Shown: positions 17,616 to 27,143 of the stretch, piece after piece
Layout: every line of letters starts with the position of its first letter
How positions within the stretch are numbered: position 1 is the first letter of the stretch
Assembly: GCF_004362715.1 (NCBI RefSeq)
Contig: NZ_SNYC01000008.1
Span: 32,764-96,763 of the forward strand
Length of the DNA stretch: 64,000 bases
Source of the DNA: Pedobacter metabolipauper
GTDB taxonomy: Bacteria; Bacteroidota; Bacteroidia; Sphingobacteriales; Sphingobacteriaceae
Direction of reading: 5' to 3'
Made by a program: the position numbers and the translations under genes
Notes under the pieces: generated by a model
Told to the model about the DNA's origin: nothing
The model's input: only the letters and a program-made list of their open reading frames with translations
The model's database searches: none

Positions 17616-20600
17616 ATGAACAAACAATTACTTAAAGCATTTGGGCTTTGCTGTATCTTTTTGTTGATGTCTTTGGTGTCTGCGGCACAAAAAGTTACCA
17701 TCAGCGGAAGAATTACAGATGAACAGGGCCAGCCCCTGCCTGGTTCCAGCGTCCTTGTAAAAGGAACAAAAATAGGCCAGGTATCTGACAATAAAGGGGC
17801 ATATAGCATCTCCATTAACAATTCAAGCACCGATATCCTGGTGTTTTCTATGGTTGGTTTTACCAGCAAAGAAATTAAAGCTTCAACAGGCTCAACAATC
17901 AATGTTCAGCTTAAAGAAGAAGACCAGCTTCTAAATGAAGTGGTAGTGGTAGGTTATGGTACACAAAGAAGACGCGACCTGACCGGTTCTGTAGCTTCTG
18001 TAAAAGGAGATGAATTTAAAAACCAACCCATTACCAATGCTACTGAAGCCCTGCAGGGACGAATAGCGGGTGTTAACATCGTTAAGAGCTCAGGAGCACC
18101 CGATGCAACCCCTTCGATTACCATCAGGGGATTATCCTCTTTATACCAGCCAGACCCATTATACATTGTGGATGGTATCCGGGTAACTGATGTGAGCAAC
18201 GTAAACGTTCAGGATATTGAATCTATGGATGTTTTAAAAGATGCTGCTGCTGCATCTATCTACGGTGCTGCTGCCGCCGGCGGGGTTATTTTAATTACCA
18301 CAAAAAAAGGAACAACCATTGATCCGGTTATCAATTACAATAACCGCTTTGGTATCACTACCCCTAAAGTGGGCAAACTGCTGGATAAAGACGGTTATAT
18401 AAAACTTCAAAATATCATTAATCCAACACTATTTGCTGGTGCAGGAAGATTAGATACACTGGCCAATACCGATTGGATCGATGAAACTTTTAACAATGCC
18501 GTAGAACAAAACCATAACATTTCCTTAAACGGGTCAACACCTGTTGTTAATTATTTGGTTTCTGGTTTCTACAACAAACAAAAAGGAGTTGCCCGTAAGA
18601 ATTTCTCAAACATTGGGGGTGCCCGGATCAATACCGATTATAAGCTCGGAAAAATATTCAAATTTGGTGAGCAGCTTTCTATATCAAGACGCAGCACTTC
18701 AAACCCACAGAACTATGGCGTAGAAGCACAACTGCACAATTCGCCCTTCCGTACCTTGCCGATCGTTCCGTTATATAATAGCAATGGGGCATACGGTACC
18801 ATACCAACCAATTACCCCGGACTTTCTTTCTCCGGAACACATCCGGTAGGTGCCATTGATAATGCGAATGTAGAAGATTTCAGGAACAATATGCAGGCAA
18901 ATATTTATGGAGAAGTAAAGCTGCCGCTCGGCCTTACCTTTAGAAGTAATGTGGGTTACTCGTATTACAACCAAACTTTTAATTTCTTCCAGAATGCATT
19001 CTCAATTGGTGGTGTAGGTACCGGAACAAATTCATTAACCAAGCAATCGGTAGAAAGTCAGTCACTGCTTACCAACTTCCTGTTGTCATATATTAAAACG
19101 TTTGATAAGCACAACATCAGTGCAGTAGCGGGTTTTGAGCAGATTACACAGCGCTACAATAATGTGAATGTGATGGCCACCAACGTGTCGCCATTGGCGG
19201 CCGCAGATTATGCATTTATTGCCACAGCAAGTTCAACTTATTTATTTACCGGTCAACGGGATAACCAGGGACTCGTTAAATCGTTTTTTGGACGTGTAAA
19301 CTACAACTATAACGGTAAGTATTACCTTTCAGGCTCTATCCGCCAGGATGCAAACTTTACTGTATTTGGTCCGAACAAACAAAAAGGAGTATTCCCTGCT
19401 GCATCTGCAGGATGGACAATTTCTGAGGAGCCTTTCTTTAAAACGCTGATACCCGCTTTTAACAGCTTGAAATTCAGGGCCAGCTATGGTGAGCTTGGAA
19501 ACAGCAACATCGGACAATACGCCTTCCTTTCCGTTTATCAGCCTTTTGCTAGTTTAGGTAATGGCAGTGCTGGTGGTGCAAACTTCTCTCCGGGCGGAAC
19601 AATTATTCCTGGCGTAGGCTATTCTGCCATTCCAAATCCGGACCTGCATTGGGAAACGATCAAAGAAACTAACATTGGGCTGGATGGCTCGTTGCTAAAC
19701 AACAAGCTATACTTCTCTGCTGAATATTATAACAAGGCTACACATGATATGCTTTATAATTTACCAATGGCACCAAGTGCAGGTGTTTCACAACCGTACT
19801 TAACCAATATTGGTACCGTAAGTAATAAAGGTTTTGAATTGCTGTTGGGCTATAAAAGTAACGTTGGTGCAGTTGGATTTGACCTGAGCTTTACTGGTGC
19901 CTGGAATAAAAACGAGGTTACCAAACTTTCTGATCAAACCACCTCTGCATTTTATAATGGATATAACTTTTATAACAATGGTGATTTGGCGTTCCAGATC
20001 ATGCCCAACCAAACCATTACCATTACCCAGAAAGGATTGCCATTCGGATCGTTCTATGGGTACAAATCCCTGGGCATCTTTCAAACAGATGCAGAAGCTG
20101 CCGGACAAAAAGTTAATGGCATAACGTCTGGTGCCGGTGACCTGCATTTCCAGGATCTGGATGGCAATGGCGAGATTAACAGCAATGACCGCCAGGTAAT
20201 TGGCAACCCAAACCCGAAATTGGTTTATGGTATCAACATGCGTTTTAACTATAAAGGTTTTGATGCGGCATTTCTTTTCAATGGGGTAGCTGGCGTTGAT
20301 TTATTTAATGGGGTTAAAGCATATGAAATGCGTCCGTTTGCCGATGGAAATACCTCTCCTAAAGTATGGGGTGCCTCGTTCCTGGCTGGGAATGGTTTAA
20401 CAGATCAGCCACGGTTGGGTGTAGCCAATCCGAATGGAAGCTTTACGCTTGATCCAAATGGTAACTATTCTTCTGTAAACAGTTATTTCGTAGAGAAGGG
20501 AGATTATCTGAAGCTTAAAAACCTGCAGATTGGTTATACTTTCTCCAATACACTGCTGCAGAAAATAAAGGTGAATAAGGCCAGGATCTTTGTTATGGGA

Positions 20601-20762
20601 AATAACCTGTTTACAATCACTAAATATTCAGGACTTGATCCGGAACTCGGTGCTTCTTACTCACCGGCAGGTTTCTCTAATGTAACCACAAGAGGAATAG
20701 ATGTAGTAAGTCAATATCCGCAAACAAAGATCTATTCAGTAGGAATTGATGTTACTTTTTAA
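17616..20762 (+). CDS. SusC-family TonB-dependent outer-membrane transporter
   Basis: A 1,048-residue outer-membrane receptor. Order: signal peptide (1-24), carboxypeptidase-regulatory-like beta domain (about 26-105, ISGRITDEQGQPLPG), TonB box region (LNEVVVVGYGTQ), plug domain (GSVASVKGDEF through GGVILITTKKG), then a 22-strand beta barrel ending in aromatic VTF. It imports oligosaccharides with the SusD partner encoded 22 nt downstream. No N-terminal STN domain is present, so regulation is not by a FecR/sigma pair but more likely by the upstream DUF6377 protein. Substrate is suggested only by the GH97 gene: alpha-glucan oligosaccharides. Confidence 0.95.
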   Translation: MNKQLLKAFGLCCIFLLMSLVSAAQKVTISGRITDEQGQPLPGSSVLVKGTKIGQVSDNKGAYSISINNSSTDILVFSMVGFTSKEIKASTGSTINVQLKEEDQLLNEVVVVGYGTQRRRDLTGSVASVKGDEFKNQPITNATEALQGRIAGVNIVKSSGAPDATPSITIRGLSSLYQPDPLYIVDGIRVTDVSNVNVQDIESMDVLKDAAAASIYGAAAAGGVILITTKKGTTIDPVINYNNRFGITTPKVGKLLDKDGYIKLQNIINPTLFAGAGRLDTLANTDWIDETFNNAVEQNHNISLNGSTPVVNYLVSGFYNKQKGVARKNFSNIGGARINTDYKLGKIFKFGEQLSISRRSTSNPQNYGVEAQLHNSPFRTLPIVPLYNSNGAYGTIPTNYPGLSFSGTHPVGAIDNANVEDFRNNMQANIYGEVKLPLGLTFRSNVGYSYYNQTFNFFQNAFSIGGVGTGTNSLTKQSVESQSLLTNFLLSYIKTFDKHNISAVAGFEQITQRYNNVNVMATNVSPLAAADYAFIATASSTYLFTGQRDNQGLVKSFFGRVNYNYNGKYYLSGSIRQDANFTVFGPNKQKGVFPAASAGWTISEEPFFKTLIPAFNSLKFRASYGELGNSNIGQYAFLSVYQPFASLGNGSAGGANFSPGGTIIPGVGYSAIPNPDLHWETIKETNIGLDGSLLNNKLYFSAEYYNKATHDMLYNLPMAPSAGVSQPYLTNIGTVSNKGFELLLGYKSNVGAVGFDLSFTGAWNKNEVTKLSDQTTSAFYNGYNFYNNGDLAFQIMPNQTITITQKGLPFGSFYGYKSLGIFQTDAEAAGQKVNGITSGAGDLHFQDLDGNGEINSNDRQVIGNPNPKLVYGINMRFNYKGFDAAFLFNGVAGVDLFNGVKAYEMRPFADGNTSPKVWGASFLAGNGLTDQPRLGVANPNGSFTLDPNGNYSSVNSYFVEKGDYLKLKNLQIGYTFSNTLLQKIKVNKARIFVMGNNLFTITKYSGLDPELGASYSPAGFSNVTTRGIDVVSQYPQTKIYSVGIDVTF

Positions 20763-20784
20763 TCAACCAAATAAAATAAACAAG

Positions 20785-22605
20785 ATGTACAACAAAATAT
20801 ATATCGCATTACTGGCTGTTTTTTTACTAGCTGGTTGTAAAAAGGACCCGGCATTGGTTGGTCCAACAGATAAAGTCTCTACCTCATCCTTACCTAAAAA
20901 TTTAGATGAACTCAATACCGTACTTGCTCCCGCTTATGGCAATTTAAAGAGCATTGGCTTGTACGGCTTTGAACTGATGCCTAAGGCATTGGAAAATTCA
21001 GTACACGCAGGAGATTCAAATTACAACGGTGATGCCGGATGGAATGAAATGACTGCAAATAACCTGAGCACCACCAATAGCCGCTCTACAAACGCATGGG
21101 CGGCATTGTATGCAGGTGTGACCACCTGTAATGCAACTTTAGCCGCCGCCGATTTTTTTGAAGCCACCTATGCTTCATCAGGTCAGAAGGCCGATATTGA
21201 TGCCATCCGCGGACAAGCGAAGTTTATGCGTGCTTTTTATTATATGCAGCTGGAAACCTTTTTTGGTGAGGCTTACATTAAAACTGGTGGTGTAAATGAA
21301 AATAAAATGGGTGTTCCTTTGTTTAAAGAGATCCCTAAAAACCTGGAAGCCACACAACAGCCAAGGGCAACCACAAAAGCCGTTTGGGATTTTATTAAAC
21401 AAGACCTTTCTGAAGCAGCAGTATTACTGGACAATAAGGTATGGCCGGCAGCTGAAATTGGCAGGGCTACTGAATGGTCTGCCAAAGCATTGCTGGGAAA
21501 AGCCTATGTGTTTACGGAAGACTGGACCAATGCAAAAACGACCTTATTGGATGTAATCAACAACAGCGGTAAATCATTAATGCCGTTTGATAAATATAAA
21601 AATGCGTTTAACGGCATCATTGCAAATGAATTTAATGAAGAGTCTTTATTTGAGATGAACGTTGACGCCGACAATAAAGGAAATTATGGTCCATGGGGAA
21701 GCATCCCCAATGCATCTACCTTGAACGGGATCATCTGGTCACCATATATTCTAAGTGAAGCGGGTACTGAGACCGGTTCCAGACCTTTAGGCTACGGTGG
21801 TAACCTAGGTGTTCATGATAAAAATATTACCCGTTTTGGCTACCCATTGGGTTATTACACTTTAGTGGCTAACCCGGCATTTGACAATACCAAACCTGCT
21901 AGTTTCAGCAACCCTGCCCAAATCATGGATCCGGTATACCGGGCACAGGCCGAAGCGGTACGTACCAATAAAACGGCAGACCCACGCTTGTATGTTAACC
22001 TGGTACAACCATGGATCGATGTTTTAAATACAGACTGGAATGGTGGGGCCAAACAGAATGTGCCGGTTTCTAAACCAGATTACTTAGCCGGAGAGCCCAA
22101 TACCTATGGATGGGGATTTAGAAAATATGCAGCCATTGATTATCACATCAATGCGGTAAACTATGATAAATGGAACTGGTATTTCCTTCGCCTGGCAGAT
22201 GTATACCTGCTGTATGCAGAAGCAAGTATCGGTTCAGGTGATGCCGCTACAGGATTGGAATACATTAATAAAGTACACCGCAGGGCATATAATCTTCCAG
22301 TTAATGTAGCATCTGCAAGGGATTATACTTCGCTTACTGCTGCTACACCAGCTATTAATGATGCTGTTTTAGGCAATAGCCCATTACGCTATGAGCGCTG
22401 GGCAGAATTTTTCCATGAGGGACAATGGTGGTTTGATGTGTGCAGATGGCGCCTGGGCCCTCAGGAAGCCGCATTTTATGGCAAGGCAAGAAACCTGACC
22501 ACGCCATTGACATTTAATGAAAATAAAAGCTATGCCTGGCCAATTCCACAGGATGAATTCAATGCAAATGCAAAAATAGCCGGACAGCAAAATCCCGGAT
22601 ATTAA
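20785..22605 (+). CDS. SusD/RagB-family glycan-binding lipoprotein
   Basis: A 606-residue surface lipoprotein. The start is ATG 20785, giving MYNKIYIALLAVFLLAGC with lipobox LAGC; an upstream in-frame ATG at 20746 lies inside susC. SusD-type features are the TPR-like helices (AKFMRAFYYMQLETFFGEAY; WSAKALLGKAYVFTEDW) and the C-terminal WAEFFHEGQWWFDVCRW and WPIPQDEFNANAKI...QNPGY. It caps the SusC barrel and captures sugar. A strong hairpin lies directly after the stop. Confidence 0.94.
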   Translation: MYNKIYIALLAVFLLAGCKKDPALVGPTDKVSTSSLPKNLDELNTVLAPAYGNLKSIGLYGFELMPKALENSVHAGDSNYNGDAGWNEMTANNLSTTNSRSTNAWAALYAGVTTCNATLAAADFFEATYASSGQKADIDAIRGQAKFMRAFYYMQLETFFGEAYIKTGGVNENKMGVPLFKEIPKNLEATQQPRATTKAVWDFIKQDLSEAAVLLDNKVWPAAEIGRATEWSAKALLGKAYVFTEDWTNAKTTLLDVINNSGKSLMPFDKYKNAFNGIIANEFNEESLFEMNVDADNKGNYGPWGSIPNASTLNGIIWSPYILSEAGTETGSRPLGYGGNLGVHDKNITRFGYPLGYYTLVANPAFDNTKPASFSNPAQIMDPVYRAQAEAVRTNKTADPRLYVNLVQPWIDVLNTDWNGGAKQNVPVSKPDYLAGEPNTYGWGFRKYAAIDYHINAVNYDKWNWYFLRLADVYLLYAEASIGSGDAATGLEYINKVHRRAYNLPVNVASARDYTSLTAATPAINDAVLGNSPLRYERWAEFFHEGQWWFDVCRWRLGPQEAAFYGKARNLTTPLTFNENKSYAWPIPQDEFNANAKIAGQQNPGY

Positions 22606-22617
22606 TCAATATAAATG

Positions 22618-22645
22618 TGCCGGGTATCGTTTCTTATACCCGGCA
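22618..22645 (+). terminator. Hairpin between SusD and GH97 genes
   Basis: Ten-bp perfect arms TGCCGGGTAT (22618-22627) and ATACCCGGCA (22636-22645) with an 8-nt loop start 12 nt after the susD-like stop. No T-run follows immediately. It may be a leaky terminator or an mRNA-stability element that sets GH97 expression below SusC/SusD. Confidence 0.6.
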
Positions 22646-22672
22646 TTTATAATGCCTTTTAAAACCAATTTC

Positions 22673-24805
22673 ATGAAGAAGATAATTACTTGTTTGTTGA
22701 GCATGGCAATTGCCGGAAACCTAATGGCCCAGGATGTAAAACCTGTTGTAGCGAACCTGAATAAAGTAAAGCTGGAGTTTAAACTGGATCCGGAGGGAAA
22801 ACCAGTCTACGCAGTATATTTTGACGGGAAACCTGTAATCACTAATGCCGCACTTGGCTTTGAATTGGTGAATGACAGTGCTTTTAGCAAGCATCTGGAA
22901 TTAAGCAATGTGGAGAAAGCAGACTTTGATGAAAGCTGGAAGCCGGTATGGGGCGAGGTAAGTACCATCCGAAACCATTATCAGCAGCTGACTGTTCATT
23001 TAAGACAAAAGGAAACTCCAAAACGCCTGATCAATATTGTTTTCAGGGTTTTTGAAGATGGTGTTGGATTCAGATATGAGTTTCCGAAGCAACCCGGCCT
23101 GAAATATTTTGTGGTTGCTAAAGAACTGACACAATTTAATTTAACCGGTGATCACAAGGCATTTTGGATCCCTGGAGATTACGATACCAATGAGTATCAA
23201 TATACCACCAGCAAGCTGAGCCAGGTGGATGGATGGGCTGTATCAGAAAAAGCTACTGATATTGCAGTCAGGGTAGTGCCAGATCAGCATGCTGTGGCTA
23301 CACCACTGATGCTGAAGAGCGATAATGGTTTATACATCAACATTCACGAGGCTGCCTTGGTTAATTACCCGGCTATGCAGCTCCATGTCAATACCCATAA
23401 CTTTCAACTGTCTGCCAGCCTGGTGCCTGATGCTTTAGGCAATAAGGCCTATCTGCATGCACCATTTAATACACCCTGGCGAACCATTATTGTAAGTGAT
23501 CAGGCCGCAGCTATTCTAAATTCTAAAATGATCTTAAACCTCAATGAGCCTTCTGTAATTAAAAACACAGAATGGATTAAACCCATGAAGTTTGTTGGCG
23601 TTTGGTGGGAGATGCAAACCGGAAAAAGTACCTGGAGCTTTGCAAATAGTTTAGATACAGCAGATGCTGCCGGAAACTTAATTGCAAACGGTACGCATGG
23701 GGCAAATACAGAAAATGTAAAGCGATATATAGATTTCGCCGCTAAAAATGGCATTGAAGGGGTTTTGGTAGAAGGATGGAATACCGGATGGGAAGATTGG
23801 TTTGGAAACTGGAAGGAGAATATATTTGATTTTACAACGCCGTATCCGGATTTTGATGTTAAAGGGATAGCAGAATATGCGAAAGCCAAAGGAGTTAAGA
23901 TGATCATGCACAATGAAACTTCAGGATCAGCAACTACCTATGAACGGTATTTGGACACCGCATTCCGGTATATGAATAAATACGGTTATCCGGCAGTAAA
24001 AACTGGATATGTGGGTAAGATTATACCAAGAGGGGAGCACCACGATGGACAATGGATGGTTAACCATTATGAGCGTGTTGCCCAAAAAGCCGCAGACCAC
24101 CAGGTCATGATTGATTCACATGAATCTAACCGGCCTACCGGATTGCACCGTACCTATCCAAACTGGCTGGCCTCAGAAGCAGGCAGAGGCAATGAGTACA
24201 ATGCATTTAGTATGGGTAGTGCGCCAGACCATGAAACCATACTGCCTTTTACGAGGTTAATGGGCGGACCAATGGATTATACACCGGGTATTTTTAAGTT
24301 GAAAGGTTATGCGGCCGGCGCATCTGACCGCCAGGTTCATACTACGCTGGCTAAACAACTTGCCTTGTATGTAACCTTATACAGTCCGTTGCAGATGGCT
24401 GCAGATTTGCCTGAAAATTATGAGGCACATCTGGATGCATTTCAATTTATTAAAGAGGTGCCAGCAGATTGGGACGATACAAAAGTAATTGAAGCAGAGC
24501 CTGGTGATTACATCACCATTGCACGGAAAGCTAAAGGATCAGCAAACTGGTTTATAGGATCCATAACTGATGAAAACGCCCGTACCGCTAAGATCCCATT
24601 GTCTTTTTTGGATAAGGGAAAGAAATATGCCGTTAAGGTATATAGCGATGCAGCTGATGCAGACTGGGAGAAAAACCCGGAAGCATATGTTATTAAAGAA
24701 TATAAAGCCACCTCAGCCACGGTATTGAAAATAAACATAGCAAAAGGCGGCGGTGCTGCAATAACTATACAGCCTTTAAATAACTTAAGAAACGTATTCC
24801 ATTAA
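22673..24805 (+). CDS. GH97 glycoside hydrolase, SusB-like inverting alpha-glucosidase
   Basis: A 710-residue periplasmic enzyme with signal peptide MKKIITCLLSMAIAGNLMAQ; start ATG 22673, since an earlier in-frame ATG (22652) would spoil the signal. GH97 parts are an N-terminal beta-sandwich (about 30-280), a TIM barrel (about 300-590) and a C-terminal beta domain. Glu415 (HNETS), Glu484 (DSHESNRPTG) and Glu508 (GRGNEYNAF) have the same spacing, 69 and 24 residues, as the known SusB residues 439, 508 and 532. Gly445 (VKTGYVG) replaces the Asp nucleophile of retaining members. This predicts an inverting alpha-glucoside hydrolase. Its 3' end overlaps the convergent DUF4286 gene by 21 nt. Confidence 0.9.
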   Translation: MKKIITCLLSMAIAGNLMAQDVKPVVANLNKVKLEFKLDPEGKPVYAVYFDGKPVITNAALGFELVNDSAFSKHLELSNVEKADFDESWKPVWGEVSTIRNHYQQLTVHLRQKETPKRLINIVFRVFEDGVGFRYEFPKQPGLKYFVVAKELTQFNLTGDHKAFWIPGDYDTNEYQYTTSKLSQVDGWAVSEKATDIAVRVVPDQHAVATPLMLKSDNGLYINIHEAALVNYPAMQLHVNTHNFQLSASLVPDALGNKAYLHAPFNTPWRTIIVSDQAAAILNSKMILNLNEPSVIKNTEWIKPMKFVGVWWEMQTGKSTWSFANSLDTADAAGNLIANGTHGANTENVKRYIDFAAKNGIEGVLVEGWNTGWEDWFGNWKENIFDFTTPYPDFDVKGIAEYAKAKGVKMIMHNETSGSATTYERYLDTAFRYMNKYGYPAVKTGYVGKIIPRGEHHDGQWMVNHYERVAQKAADHQVMIDSHESNRPTGLHRTYPNWLASEAGRGNEYNAFSMGSAPDHETILPFTRLMGGPMDYTPGIFKLKGYAAGASDRQVHTTLAKQLALYVTLYSPLQMAADLPENYEAHLDAFQFIKEVPADWDDTKVIEAEPGDYITIARKAKGSANWFIGSITDENARTAKIPLSFLDKGKKYAVKVYSDAADADWEKNPEAYVIKEYKATSATVLKINIAKGGGAAITIQPLNNLRNVFH

Positions 24806-25087
24806 GGTTCTGAACGCAACAAATTGATTTTCAAACTGCGCGTTAAGGTCGGACTGTAAGGCTGGTGCAAAATTATCCTGGTAATTCAGGTAGTTTTCCA
24901 TGCTTTCAGCAACATATTGCGCGCAGTAAGTAACGCCCTCATTTGGGGAGTCTACTACTTTAAGTAAACGGGATGACACAAACATTTCTGTTGCCATAAC
25001 TTCAGGAATATGGATTTCCTGCATCCATTGAAGCCAGCGCTCAGCAGCTGCATCTTCAATAATTAAGGTTACATTGTATAATAACAT
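24785..25087 (-). CDS. DUF4286 family small protein
   Basis: A 100-residue soluble protein beginning MLLYNVTLIIEDAAAERWLQW, the usual start of the Bacteroidota-specific DUF4286 family, probably a ferredoxin-like fold. I use ATG 25087 rather than a longer frame from 25114 that runs into the TPR gene. A TAnnTTTG box lies 4 nt upstream. Function is unknown. It follows the TPR gene by 16 nt and overlaps the GH97 gene tail-to-tail by 21 nt. Confidence 0.85.
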   Translation of the reverse strand: MLLYNVTLIIEDAAAERWLQWMQEIHIPEVMATEMFVSSRLLKVVDSPNEGVTYCAQYVAESMENYLNYQDNFAPALQSDLNAQFENQFVAFRTLMEYVS

Positions 25088-25091
25088 GGCA

Positions 25092-25099
25092 CAAAGATA
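25092..25099 (-). promoter_or_regulatory. TAnnTTTG promoter box, 4 nt before the DUF4286 start
   Basis: Read on the minus strand, TATCTTTG fits the -7 consensus and ends 4 nt before the ATG at 25087. The -33 region is poor. Use of this box would give a leaderless DUF4286 transcript, separate from read-through out of the TPR gene. Confidence 0.42.
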
Positions 25100-25103
25100 G
25101 GAA

Positions 25104-26912
25104 CTATGTGCCAATATTGTCTCCGCGAAGCTTCCTAAAACGCTTCCGTGCTTCAGTAGTATACATGCTGCCCGAATAATCGTTGATCAGCTTTTGGTAC
25201 AGCACTTTGGCCTGCTCGTTATCTTTTAAGGTTTTTTCATAAAGCTCGGCAAGGGTAAACAGGGCGTCATCAGCCCAAATACTGGTAGCATGTTTATCAA
25301 TCAGTTCCTGAAGCATTTTAACCGCGTTGCCAATGTCACTGTTTTTGGTAAAGATCCGCGATTTGGCCATTAAAATATCATCGGTTAAACTGTTGGCCGG
25401 ATAGGTAATCGCTATACTGTCTAATTTGTGCAGGGCTTCCGTATTGCGGTTCCTGAACAGGAGCATTTCTGCATCGGCATACATCTTAAGCGCATTGCTG
25501 TCTACCGTAGATTGCAGGTTGTCCGAAATCAGCAGGCTCAGGTTCAGGGCATCATTGGCAATCAACTGTGACGTAGATGCTTTTAAAACATCAGCCTGCG
25601 ATTTGGCATAGGCAAAATTACCCTGGTAATAAGAAAGCTTTGCAGACCGGTAATGCGCTTCATTACCGCCCACCTGGTTTTCAAATTGCTTGGCTACCTG
25701 TTCATACACCAGAAAAGCCTCCCAGGGCTGCTGCGTTAAAATGTAAATGTCGCCAAGGTCCAGTTTAATCTGACCAAGGTCTGGCTTTGACAAGCCCGGA
25801 ATGAGCAAGGCGGATTCTAATGCTTTCTCCGCTTTACCCGGTTCATTTAAGTAATAAGCTTGTAAATTAGCCCATTTCTTTAAGGCAAAGACCGTACGTG
25901 CCGTCAGTCCAAATTCGTCAATAATACTGTAATAAGCGGTTGCCAGATCTGAAATGGCCTGCTGTTCAAACTTTCCTGAGATGACAAGCTCGTATTTTGC
26001 ATTGATCATTTCTACCTTTGCCGGTAAAAAATACGGGCTTTCCTTTCCCTTGCCTACAAGATATTCATAGGCTTTAATGGCAGTAAGATAAGCCTGGTTG
26101 GCCAGGAATGTATTTGCAGAATTGAAAAGTATGGCACCATCATCTTTTGTACGCTTGTCTTGCGCAATGAGCTGCCGTAAAGCCATTTCATAATCCTGCT
26201 GCTGCAGGTACTGCCAAATCAATAGCTTAGTATATGTCTCAACCTGTGGTTCTTTCTGGATCTTTTTAAGTAAAGCTGCCTGCAGGAGCTGGTAGTCAGC
26301 ATTGTCTTCAAATACATTAGACAACACACTCTCGGCCTGTGGAAGCAGCTCGGGCATGGCTGCCAGGGCATTGAGATATTCCTGGATCAGCATGTTCTTG
26401 TCCTTTTTAAAACGGTAAATGCTTAGCAGGTCGTAAGTAAAAGCCTGGTTGTCATTTAAGATCTTCCTGCCTTGCAGAAACGTTGAAATGGCGAGGTCGT
26501 AATTCTGGAAACTGTAAAATATGTTTGCCAGTTCACGGATCTTCATGTCGTTAGCAGGCATGTTATTGATCGCTTCGGCATATTTTTTATTGGAAGCAGC
26601 AGTTTCGCCTTTTTCCTGGTACAAACGGGCAAACGCAATCGTATAATGTAAGTTTTGCGGGCTTTGTTTAGTTAGCTTTTTAACGATCTTTTCAGCCTCA
26701 TCCAGCCGTTTCAATTTAATCAATGCATTGTAATAGAGATCAAAATAGGCGTCGCTTTTTGTCCGGGTAAATAGCTTTTCCAATAAGACCACAGCTTCTT
26801 CGTACTGGCCTTGCTGGTAATATTGAAAAGCCAGCGCATCGTCTATATTATCCTGTGCAGCAGAAATTAGACAGCAGGCGGAAAATAAAAAAAGTAAAAG
26901 GAGCTTCTTCAT
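25104..26912 (-). CDS. Exported TPR-repeat protein
   Basis: A 602-residue periplasmic or outer-membrane-associated protein with signal peptide MKKLLLLFLFSACCLISAAQ. The rest is almost entirely tetratricopeptide-like helical pairs, clear at YYQQGQYEEAVVLLEKLF (about 30), YDLAISTFLQGRKIL (about 140) and the C-terminal AKVLYQKLINDYSGS, which resembles the YbgF/BamD type of TPR. No enzyme domain is seen. Such proteins act as scaffolds; the partner is unknown. DUF4286 follows 16 nt after the stop. Confidence 0.85.
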   Translation of the reverse strand: MKKLLLLFLFSACCLISAAQDNIDDALAFQYYQQGQYEEAVVLLEKLFTRTKSDAYFDLYYNALIKLKRLDEAEKIVKKLTKQSPQNLHYTIAFARLYQEKGETAASNKKYAEAINNMPANDMKIRELANIFYSFQNYDLAISTFLQGRKILNDNQAFTYDLLSIYRFKKDKNMLIQEYLNALAAMPELLPQAESVLSNVFEDNADYQLLQAALLKKIQKEPQVETYTKLLIWQYLQQQDYEMALRQLIAQDKRTKDDGAILFNSANTFLANQAYLTAIKAYEYLVGKGKESPYFLPAKVEMINAKYELVISGKFEQQAISDLATAYYSIIDEFGLTARTVFALKKWANLQAYYLNEPGKAEKALESALLIPGLSKPDLGQIKLDLGDIYILTQQPWEAFLVYEQVAKQFENQVGGNEAHYRSAKLSYYQGNFAYAKSQADVLKASTSQLIANDALNLSLLISDNLQSTVDSNALKMYADAEMLLFRNRNTEALHKLDSIAITYPANSLTDDILMAKSRIFTKNSDIGNAVKMLQELIDKHATSIWADDALFTLAELYEKTLKDNEQAKVLYQKLINDYSGSMYTTEARKRFRKLRGDNIGT

Positions 26913-27118
26913 TGGCTGAGATCAATATAAGCACTAAAATACTGATTTTTGAGCTAGGTTTTTGCTTATTGCCACAACATAAATACACATGAGTATTTTA
27001 AATGTTACCGAAATTATCATTTCATCCTTGCATAATTACCTACTTTGAGCATAAGGAAACAGTAATCCAGATCAGGTAACAATATTGGTGTATAACCTTT
27101 TTACAGGGCCTGTGTGTG

Positions 27119-27126
27119 TAGCTTTG
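27119..27126 (+). promoter_or_regulatory. TAnnTTTG promoter box for the S9-like lipoprotein
   Basis: TAGCTTTG matches TAnnTTTG and lies 17 nt upstream of the ATG at 27144. A T-rich run sits near 27098-27102 where the -33 box would be. It probably drives the S9-like gene and perhaps the two-component genes behind it. Confidence 0.5.
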
Positions 27127-27143
27127 TAGTCCGAATATAACTT